A stretch of DNA of 35,131 nucleotides. It comes from an uncultured Erysipelotrichaceae bacterium (lineage in GTDB: Bacteria > Bacillota_I > Bacilli_A > Erysipelotrichales > Erysipelotrichaceae). A program made the translations under genes and the position numbers. The DNA lies in the NCBI GenBank assembly GCA_900314905.1, contig OMXA01000019.1, forward strand, positions 1 through 35,131. The letters are read 5' to 3'. Positions 29,855-35,131 of this stretch are shown piece by piece. The notes below the pieces were generated by a model. That model did not search any database, was not told the DNA's origin, and saw only the letters and a list, made by a program, of their open reading frames with translations. Numbering within the stretch: the first letter of the stretch is position 1; every line of letters begins with the position of its first letter.

Positions 29855-31366
29855 TCACAGATACATTGCGCTGAGTCTCAGCAGCTCTTCCTGGTTTGTT
29901 TCCTTCGTATTGACAATGCCTGAAAGATGTCCGTTTGACATCACGCCGATCCGGTTCGTGATGCCGAGAATCTCAGGCATTTCAGACGATACGACGATGA
30001 TGGTCTTTCCCTGTTTTGCCATTTCAATAATCAGCTCATAGATCTCATATTTTGCACCGACGTCAATACCTCTGGTCGGCTCATCCATCATGAACACGTC
30101 AGGTTCCCGTTCCAGCCACTTTCCGAAGATCACCTTCTGCTGATTGCCGCCGGAGAGACTTGCAATCATATCATCCGGTCCCAGGCACTTCGTGTGCATG
30201 ATACGGATTTCCTTTGCTGTCGCTTTCGTCATTTCCGGATCAGACAGCACAACCGGCCCATGCTTATACTGATTCAGATTGGCAATCGTTGTATTGAAGG
30301 TCAGGTCTCCTTTCAGAAACAGACCATTTGCCTTGCGCTCTTCTGTGATCAGGGCAAACCCATTGTCCATCGCTTCTTTCGGGCTGTTGAAGTTGCATAG
30401 CTTGCCATTATAGTAGACACGCCCGCTTGCTCTGGTACGGACTCCGAAGATTGTTTCCAGAAGCTCTGTTCTGCCTGCTCCTACCAGACCATAAAGTCCG
30501 AAGATCTCGCCTTCTCTCACATCAAACGTGATATCTTTCAGCCAGGGCTTGTATTTCGTGAACAGATGCTGAACGGAGAGGATCGGTTCCTTCGGCGTAT
30601 TATCTACCGGCGGGAAACGATTATCCAGTGAACGGCCGACCATTGCCGTAATCAGATCGTTCATATCCGTGTCTGCAATCTTCTTCGTCATAACCATGTG
30701 GCCGTCCCGAAGAACTGAAACTTCATCGCAGATCTCAAATACCTCATCCATCTTGTGAGAGATATAAATCAGAGAAATACCGCGATCCCGCAGCTTTCTC
30801 ATCATCCCGAACAGTTTCCGGACTTCAGGTTCCGTCAGCGAAGAAGTCGGTTCATCCAGAACGATCAGCTTGGAATGATAGGAAATTGCCTTGGCAATCT
30901 CGCACATCTGACGTGACGATACAGACATGGTCCGCATCGGAGCACTCAGATTCACCGTCAGGTCCAGACTGCGGAATAATTCTGCAGCTTCCCGCTTCAT
31001 ACGCGCTTCATCAACGACTCCGAAGCGGTCAGTCGGGTATCTTCCGAGGAACAGGTTATCAACTACGCTCCGGTCCAGTGCCTGATTCAGCTCCTGGTGC
31101 ACCATTGCGATTCCATTTTCCAGTGCATCTTTCGGTCCGGCGAAATTGACTTCCCTGCCATCCAGGACAATCGTGCCTTCATCTTTCTGATAAACGCCGA
31201 AGAGGCACTTCATCATCGTGGATTTCCCAGCACCGTTTTCTCCCATCAGACCCATGATGGTTCCGCGCTTCACGTCCAGGTTGATATGATCCAGCACACG
31301 ATTGCGTCCGAAGGTCTTGCACATTCCCCTTATTTCAAGAATATTGTCTTTTGATTCATCAGCCAT
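29855..31366 (-). CDS. mglA: Galactose/methylgalactoside ABC transporter ATPase MglA
   Basis: A 503-residue duplicated ATPase of the sugar CUT2 type. NBD1 (~8-245) has Walker A GENGAGKST (42-50), a degenerate signature (SVSSRQM) and Walker B LIVLDEPTSSL. NBD2 (~258-500) has the usual degenerate Walker A GLVGAGRTE, signature SLSGGNQQK and Walker B VFMMDEPTRGID. As in this family, one site is probably hydrolytic. It powers sugar import with MglC and the MglB lipoprotein. It starts 115 bases after mglB, behind an intercistronic hairpin, and 16 bases precede mglC. Confidence 0.95.
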   Translation of the reverse strand: MADESKDNILEIRGMCKTFGRNRVLDHINLDVKRGTIMGLMGENGAGKSTMMKCLFGVYQKDEGTIVLDGREVNFAGPKDALENGIAMVHQELNQALDRSVVDNLFLGRYPTDRFGVVDEARMKREAAELFRSLDLTVNLSAPMRTMSVSSRQMCEIAKAISYHSKLIVLDEPTSSLTEPEVRKLFGMMRKLRDRGISLIYISHKMDEVFEICDEVSVLRDGHMVMTKKIADTDMNDLITAMVGRSLDNRFPPVDNTPKEPILSVQHLFTKYKPWLKDITFDVREGEIFGLYGLVGAGRTELLETIFGVRTRASGRVYYNGKLCNFNSPKEAMDNGFALITEERKANGLFLKGDLTFNTTIANLNQYKHGPVVLSDPEMTKATAKEIRIMHTKCLGPDDMIASLSGGNQQKVIFGKWLEREPDVFMMDEPTRGIDVGAKYEIYELIIEMAKQGKTIIVVSSEMPEILGITNRIGVMSNGHLSGIVNTKETNQEELLRLSAMYL

Positions 31367-31428
31367 GCTATCACCTCATACAGTGGTGAAACCCTCTGCG
31401 TATTCCGCGTCAGATTTCATAATATGAA

Positions 31429-31457
31429 GGGCTGCAAGGAAGAATAACCCGCAGCCC
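31429..31457 (-). other. Intercistronic hairpin between mglB and mglA
   Basis: Minus-strand stem GGGCTGC / GCAGCCC with a 15-base loop, 25 bases after the mglB stop, without a good U-run. Such hairpins after binding-protein genes commonly protect the upstream mRNA or partly terminate, giving more binding protein than membrane subunits. That role is inferred. Confidence 0.6.
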
Positions 31458-31481
31458 ATCAGGAGAAGCTCAATTCAGAAA

Positions 31482-32792
31482 TTACTGAAGCAGCGAAGTG
31501 TAAGAAGCAGCGTTGTCCGTCTTGACCATGTTGATTGCAAATGCATCATACTGATCCGGATTTCCGAGACGATTCGTGATATTGGACTCAGTCTGACCAT
31601 CGCCGCCGATGTATTCAACATCAAGGTTCAGCAGATCATCGTACTTCTCAAGCAGCGGCTGATAAGTGGAACTCAGGAAGTTATCTGCAGCGTTGTAGAT
31701 ATCCAGCCAGACTTTCTTGCTCGGAGACTTTGCAGCATCAAGCTGATTGCTGACCGGCTTGTAGGTTACAGTGGAATCCAGGAAGTCCTGATAGTTATCA
31801 GCAGTAACCGCGAGGTTCAGAGCATAGAATGAACGCTCGTCAGCATTGTATTCATAATCAGTTCCTTCTGTGAGGACGTTGCCAGCATCATCAGCAACAG
31901 AGATACCGGTATTGACATCAACACCATCGAGGCAGTTTCTCAGAACACGGAGCGTCAGATAAGCCTGTACGTCAGCATGCTGGGAGATCGTTCCTGCATA
32001 GCCATCCGCAATCGCTGCAACTGCATCAGAGTTAGCATCATATCCGAAGGTCGGAACATTGTTTTCCTTGGACCATGCATTGAACATTGCCATGCCCATG
32101 CCATCGTTATTGGAAACAACGACATCGATCTGATCGCCGAATGAGGAAGCCCAGGTACCGATTGCATTTCCTGCAGTAGCAGCATCCCATGTTGCACCAG
32201 CAGAGTTCTTCATTTCCTGAGAAGCAAGCTCACGTACGACATAGGACTTGCCATCGATCTCAATCGAGCCGTCCTTGACATTGGAAGAAGAACCATCAAC
32301 ATTGGTTCCTACCGGCTGAGCATTGACACCATTCGCATCTTCTACTGCCGTTCCCAGTGCATTGCGGACACCGCGTGTACGAGCGATGGAATCGTTATGT
32401 CCGATATCGCCGATTGCAAGAACGTAACCGATGACTCCGTCTCCGTTGCGATCCAGATCAGCACCATGAGAAGTGAGATAATCTGCAACCATCTGTCCCT
32501 GGAGTTCAGCACCCTGATTTGCATTGAAGCCTACATAATAGGTATCCTTGTTCCAGTTCAGAGCGGTCATATCCAGTTCACCAGTCGAACTGTTGGACGG
32601 CTGACGGTTGAACCAGACGAGCGGTTTTGCCGCATTTCCTGTAGCTTCTTCAACTGCGGCAGCGGTTGCTGCAGAAGATGCAGTTGCAGCTGAAGTAGCT
32701 GCTGCACTGGAGCCTGAGCCGCCGCATCCTGCAAGCAGAGCTGCAGACATTGCAGAAGCCGTGAGAATACTGAAAATCTTCTTCGAGTTCAC
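31482..32792 (-). CDS. mglB: Circularly permuted galactose/glucose-binding lipoprotein (MglB)
   Basis: A 436-residue lipoprotein (lipobox LLAGC, C23) with a ~30-residue Ala/Ser linker. The mature fold begins at KPLVWFNRQPS, which matches VVFFNKEPS near residue 91 of E. coli galactose-binding protein. It then follows the normal order to the family's C-terminal end (~340) and continues after a linker with KKVWLDIYNAADNF to the end (357-436), which matches residues 1-~84 of the normal protein. Contacts kept: N62 (N91), H132, D134 and R138 (H152/D154/R158), W202, N229, D252, and D370/N371/F372 (D14/N15/F16); N256 is Q271. The calcium loop DRNGDG is at 114-119. Extra insertions lie at ~147-190 and ~292-320. 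It starts with GTG behind GGAGGAAA. It is the first gene of mglBAC, with a cre site upstream. Confidence 0.9.
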   Translation of the reverse strand: MNSKKIFSILTASAMSAALLAGCGGSGSSAAATSAATASSAATAAAVEEATGNAAKPLVWFNRQPSNSSTGELDMTALNWNKDTYYVGFNANQGAELQGQMVADYLTSHGADLDRNGDGVIGYVLAIGDIGHNDSIARTRGVRNALGTAVEDANGVNAQPVGTNVDGSSSNVKDGSIEIDGKSYVVRELASQEMKNSAGATWDAATAGNAIGTWASSFGDQIDVVVSNNDGMGMAMFNAWSKENNVPTFGYDANSDAVAAIADGYAGTISQHADVQAYLTLRVLRNCLDGVDVNTGISVADDAGNVLTEGTDYEYNADERSFYALNLAVTADNYQDFLDSTVTYKPVSNQLDAAKSPSKKVWLDIYNAADNFLSSTYQPLLEKYDDLLNLDVEYIGGDGQTESNITNRLGNPDQYDAFAINMVKTDNAASYTSLLQ

Positions 32793-32844
32793 AATTATTT
32801 CCTCCCTTGTGATCTGAGGTTTCCCTCAGTGACAGTTATAATTT

Positions 32845-32859
32845 AGCAAGCGCTTACAA
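32845..32859 (-). promoter_or_regulatory. cre site (CcpA) in the mgl promoter region
   Basis: Minus-strand TTGTAAGCGCTTGCT matches the cre consensus WTGNAANCGNWNNCW at every defined position. It lies 53 bases upstream of the mglB start and touches a possible -10 (TATAAC, directly downstream), so CcpA would repress. The -35 is weak, which fits a promoter that needs an activator. Confidence 0.8.
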
Positions 32860-32913
32860 TCCGGAAAATAGAATTTTTTACTCTGAACCCTTAAGATTTT
32901 TCGATCCGCTTCT

Positions 32914-32939
32914 TGTGAAATTTTTCCGCTCATTTCACA
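32914..32939. promoter_or_regulatory. Inverted repeat upstream of mgl, possible activator site
   Basis: Perfect 7-bp arms TGTGAAA (32914-32920) and TTTCACA (32933-32939), separated by 12 bases, lie about 55 bases upstream of the cre site. It may bind the response regulator or another activator. This is a guess from position. Confidence 0.4.
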
Positions 32940-32986
32940 GGAAATCTGACAGCCGGTTTCTTCAGAATAGCTTTACCTGTTATCAT

Positions 32987-33039
32987 GCGTGCAGGGGAGT
33001 ACCTTATTATTGCAGATAATGAGGTACTTCCCTGCATGC
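32987..33039 (+). ncRNA. Long unbroken RNA hairpin (24 bp) of unknown role
   Basis: Plus-strand RNA from 32987 to 33039 forms 24 consecutive pairs around a 5-base loop (33011-33015). Three of these are G-U pairs, which would be A-C mismatches on the other strand, so the structure favours plus-strand transcription. TGT plus TATCAT (32981-32986) is an extended -10 but would start inside the stem. There is no U-run directly after it. The rest of the 413-base gap (32793-33206) holds the cre site, the inverted repeat and otherwise nothing that I recognise. Confidence 0.45.
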
Positions 33040-33206
33040 AGGAGCTTCTTCTATGCCAGTTTTTCTGCCGGGAGTTTGCAGATGGCCTGCCATTATCCGA
33101 TCATCGCTTCAGCAGTCCCTCATTATTACATTTTGTGAAGTGATGTGATTTACCCATTTTCATGAGAAACTGATTACAGTGAAGATATGAAATGGAGGCA
33201 TGCAAT

Positions 33207-33860
33207 ATGTCTGAAAATGAAGTAAGAGGATTCATCACGGAAAAACTATATCCAGCTAACGGCCGATCTGCTCAGGATACTGCATACGCGCTGGCAAGAT
33301 ACCTTGATACGGATAAGCATATGATCACGCAGATCATGCGTACCCGTCAGGGATATCTGGTTCAATGCAAAGGCGATGCAAACATGGAATGGACGAAATA
33401 CCTTGGCATGGATGCAGCAGTAAGCATCCGCATCGGCGAGGAGAGCACAAATCTCAGGATTTCTGTTGCGGCGGAAAAATGGGTTGAAAAGGCCGGTTTT
33501 GCGGCACTCGGCATTGTATTTTCGCCCCTGCTGATAACGGCAGGGCTAGGAGCTGTCCGCCAGTTCGGTCTGTTTGACGATATCTTCCGGTTCCTGGACA
33601 GCTATATCGGCGCAGAGCCGCTGGAGACGACTACTTCCAATCCATTCACAGGCAGAAACAGCAGGGATTCAGATGGGCCGATCAGCGAAGATTCCGTCAC
33701 CTGCCCTAGCTGCGGCGCTTTCAACAAGCCCGGAGCGAAGTTCTGCCGGAAGTGCGGAAAACCGATGCAGATTACCGGCGAAAAACATTGCCCGAATTGC
33801 GGCGAAATCGTCGATGAAGATGACAGCTTCTGCCCGAACTGCGGTCAGAAGCTCGACTGA
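33207..33860 (+). CDS. Double zinc-ribbon protein, unknown function
   Basis: A 217-residue protein. The N-terminal ~100 residues form a mixed domain (EVRGFITEKLYPANGR, MITQIMRTRQGYLVQCKG) of no family that I know. A hydrophobic stretch (AALGIVFSPLLITAGLGAV) could be a membrane-associated helix. The tail holds two zinc ribbons: CPSC...CRKC and CPNC...CPNC. I start it at ATG 33207 because GGAGG lies 8 bases upstream; the ATG at 33192 contains that site. Such zinc-ribbon-tailed proteins are common in Firmicutes and lack an assigned role. A clear terminator follows. Confidence 0.75.
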   Translation: MSENEVRGFITEKLYPANGRSAQDTAYALARYLDTDKHMITQIMRTRQGYLVQCKGDANMEWTKYLGMDAAVSIRIGEESTNLRISVAAEKWVEKAGFAALGIVFSPLLITAGLGAVRQFGLFDDIFRFLDSYIGAEPLETTTSNPFTGRNSRDSDGPISEDSVTCPSCGAFNKPGAKFCRKCGKPMQITGEKHCPNCGEIVDEDDSFCPNCGQKLD

Positions 33861-33878
33861 TCCAAGGCATAGATTCAG

Positions 33879-33900
33879 GAGACCGCAAGGTCTCTTTTTT
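33879..33900 (+). terminator. Terminator of the zinc-ribbon gene
   Basis: Stem GAGACC / GGTCTC with a GCAA tetraloop followed by six T's. Confidence 0.9.
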
Positions 33901-34003
33901 CTGGTGATCTATGCCGCGATCAGTACGTACCATTTCAGCAAATAGCTGTGCCGTTTTCAGCTGGTGCGACACTGCCTGCATTTCATCTCCTTCAGACTCT
34001 TTG

Positions 34004-34023
34004 ATCTGAAAAAGCGTTCAGAT
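34004..34023. repeat. Perfect inverted repeat in the intergenic gap
   Basis: Arms ATCTGAA and TTCAGAT are separated by six bases, without a T-run, about 50 bases upstream of the promoter of the C39-like gene. Possible operator. The remaining gap (33901-34168) contains only the promoter described next. Confidence 0.35.
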
Positions 34024-34072
34024 TCGTCAATTCCCTTCCATCTCCGGAAATGATTTATTATTAAACTTCTTG

Positions 34073-34101
34073 TTTACTTTTACGAAACAGTCTGATATAA
34101 C
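34073..34101 (+). promoter_or_regulatory. Promoter of the C39-like lipoprotein gene
   Basis: TTTACT (34073-34078), a 17-base spacer and TATAAC (34096-34101). Transcription would give a ~60-base leader before the ATG. Confidence 0.6.
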
Positions 34102-34168
34102 TTCTTCATTCCCGGCAGGAGACAAAACCATACAGGAACAGACACCGGGATTCAAAGGGGGAAAACAA

Positions 34169-34945
34169 ATGAAAAAGCAGGTTTCTTTTCTTCTTCTCTG
34201 TGCATCTCTGCTTGCAGGATGCACCTCGTCTGGTTCTGCATCTCATGGCAACTACACCGATGAAATGAAGATACCGCATACGGCTGATCTGAGCCCGGAA
34301 GACGGTGCCGACAGCGTAGAACGACAGGGTGATCACAAAGACAGTCCTTATTTCAATCGGCTTGATTTCTACAATATGAAGTCCACAGACTCTCTGACCA
34401 TTCTTCCCAAATTCAAGACCTACCAGCAGACTTCTGAATGGAGCTGCGGTGTTGCCTCGTCTCTGATGGTCCTGAACTGGTATGGAAAACTAGGAGATAA
34501 TACCGAAGAAAGCCTGGCTGAATTCCGCAGCAACGGCACAGAGCCAGCCGCTACGAGCATGTCTCAGATGGTGGAAATATTCGACGGGGTCGGCGGTTTC
34601 GACACCTATTCGACGCTAGACTGCAAGGATACCGTTGCGGACGTATTTACATTTGATTACATCCAAGACACCTTGAAAGAAGGACATCCGATCATCGTCG
34701 GATGGAACGACTGGGGAGGACACTGGCAGGTCATCATCGGCTATGACACTATGGGTACTGAGACCACCCAGGACGATGTGATCATTGTGGCTGATCCCTA
34801 TGATACGACAGACCATAATCAGGATGGCTACGGTGTCTACAGTGCAGAACGCTTCCTGTACAACTTCACGTTCTACAACTTCTTCGACGAAGATTCCGGC
34901 GAACCTAATGACATGTGCTTTCTGACGGCAGTACCGGCAGAATAA
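34169..34945 (+). CDS. C39-like peptidase-fold lipoprotein
   Basis: A 258-residue secreted lipoprotein (lipobox LLAGC, C18) of the Peptidase_C39_2 type. A papain-like triad is visible: the QQTSEWSCG motif with oxyanion glutamine and nucleophile C93, H185 in GGHWQVIIGYD, and D209 in VADPYD. Proteins of this family are surface cysteine peptidases or inactive relatives; here the triad is intact. The substrate is unknown. I start it at ATG 34169, where AAGGGGG lies 7 bases upstream and the signal peptide begins; the longer frame to 34070 would put 33 unsuitable residues before the signal peptide and would include the promoter. Confidence 0.85.
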   Translation: MKKQVSFLLLCASLLAGCTSSGSASHGNYTDEMKIPHTADLSPEDGADSVERQGDHKDSPYFNRLDFYNMKSTDSLTILPKFKTYQQTSEWSCGVASSLMVLNWYGKLGDNTEESLAEFRSNGTEPAATSMSQMVEIFDGVGGFDTYSTLDCKDTVADVFTFDYIQDTLKEGHPIIVGWNDWGGHWQVIIGYDTMGTETTQDDVIIVADPYDTTDHNQDGYGVYSAERFLYNFTFYNFFDEDSGEPNDMCFLTAVPAE

Positions 34946-34971
34946 TCCGAAATATCTTCCATAAACTGAAA

Positions 34972-35024
34972 AAGATGGCGGTTCCCTTTCTGCAGTGAAA
35001 GGAATCGTCATCTTGTCATTTTGA
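34972..35024 (+). terminator. Terminator of the C39-like gene
   Basis: An 18-bp stem with a single bulged C and two G-U pairs (AAGATG...TTTC / GAAA...CATCTT), a 6-base loop and a TCATTTT tail. The G-U pairs fit plus-strand RNA. The tail is weak, but the stem is strong. Confidence 0.75.
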
Positions 35025-35030
35025 ATTAGT

Positions 35031-35131
35031 GGCGGCGCATTCCCCGTCTATAGCAGCGCAAGCTGTTTAGTTTAGGCGGGGTTAGCCGCCTTTCTTCTGC
35101 CCGCAGGGCGGCGATAGCCTTCGTTATCGCG
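35031..35131 (+). other. Highly structured GC-rich sequence at the right edge, cut by the window end
   Basis: Nested arms fold on themselves: GGCGGC / GCCGCC (35031-35036, 35085-35090) around CCCCG / CGGGG (35042-35046, 35077-35081) around CAGC-GCAA-GCTG, a GNRA-type tetraloop hairpin. Two further hairpins follow (CTGCCC / GGGCGG, and GCGATAGC / GTTATCGC). It could be a structured RNA or the end of an IS200/IS605-like element, whose ends are often hairpins like these. I cannot decide between the two from this window. Confidence 0.35.

Noticed and set aside
31482-32792. mglB read as truncated or frameshifted, lacking its N-terminal lobe
   Set aside because: The missing ~84 residues are present at the C-terminus in the same frame, with D14/N15/F16 equivalents conserved, and signal peptide, ribosome binding site and operon place are normal.
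32987-33039. Rho-independent terminator
   Set aside because: The stem is far longer than usual and no U-run follows on either strand.
33772-33981. Minus-strand frame starting at 33981 with AAGGAGATGAA before its ATG
   Set aside because: The ribosome binding site looks good, but the frame runs through the terminator of the zinc-ribbon gene and antisense into its coding region, with arginine-rich composition. At most it is a remnant.
1-35131. CRISPR arrays, tRNA genes, integrase or prophage genes
   Set aside because: I found no spaced direct repeats, no tRNA-like T-loop or anticodon arms, and no phage or integrase proteins in the window.

Overview
The window looks like chromosomal DNA of a low-to-medium GC anaerobic Bacillota, most plausibly a gut Erysipelotrichia-type commensal. 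That placement is inferred from several things: a Firmicute-type TPP riboswitch, strong GGAGG ribosome binding sites, a CcpA-type cre site, YesM/YesN two-component genes, PTS pieces, a desulfoferrodoxin (superoxide reductase) and an extracellular FMN/FAD reductase. I see no tRNA, rRNA gene, CRISPR array, phage block or intact transposon. The left edge carries two strong sigma-A promoters firing out of the window, and the right edge carries a dense set of RNA-like hairpins of unknown identity.

Layout. 1-222: outward promoters. 223-4600: small housekeeping and accessory genes (nucleoside tri/diphosphatase, thiamine ECF component under a TPP riboswitch, free-methionine sulfoxide reductase, AAC(3)-like acetyltransferase, a DUF3783 protein, an orphan PTS IIB, a DtxR/MntR-family regulator). 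4588-8057: an orphan PTS IIA behind an unusual 823-residue adenosine-deaminase-like protein with a Rossmann/SLOG-like tail, divergent from a cytidylate-kinase-like gene. 8143-11098: a lipoprotein flavin reductase divergent from an AraC-type regulator. 11456-16989: an N-acetylmuramate recycling cluster (murQ, murP, mupG, a HAD phosphatase and an 88-residue protein), divergent from an RpiR-type regulator. 17028-20431: superoxide reductase, then a transporter / Ntn-amidase / DUF2200 operon. 20666-22028: a nucleotidyltransferase-fold / methyltransferase / 66-residue protein operon.

22172-32792 is a galactose/glucose-type sensing and uptake region. One operon encodes a protein of unknown function, a YesN-type response regulator, a YesM-type histidine kinase and two sugar-binding proteins. 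It converges on a complete mglB-mglA-mglC ABC transporter operon whose promoter region holds a cre site. I infer that the kinase with its binding proteins senses sugar outside the cell and that the regulator drives mgl.

The strongest observation is that the transporter's own MglB is circularly permuted. Its mature protein begins at the strand that normally follows the first ~84 residues of galactose-binding protein, and those residues sit at its C-terminus after a short linker, with nearly all sugar contacts kept. The sensor paralogue 3 kb away keeps the normal order. The partner permease MglC carries a ~218-residue charged coiled-coil cytoplasmic extension. Other points of interest are the deaminase-SLOG fusion, a 24-bp RNA hairpin upstream of mgl, paired operators in the mur intergenic region, and several genes whose -10 box sits only 6-7 bases before the start codon.
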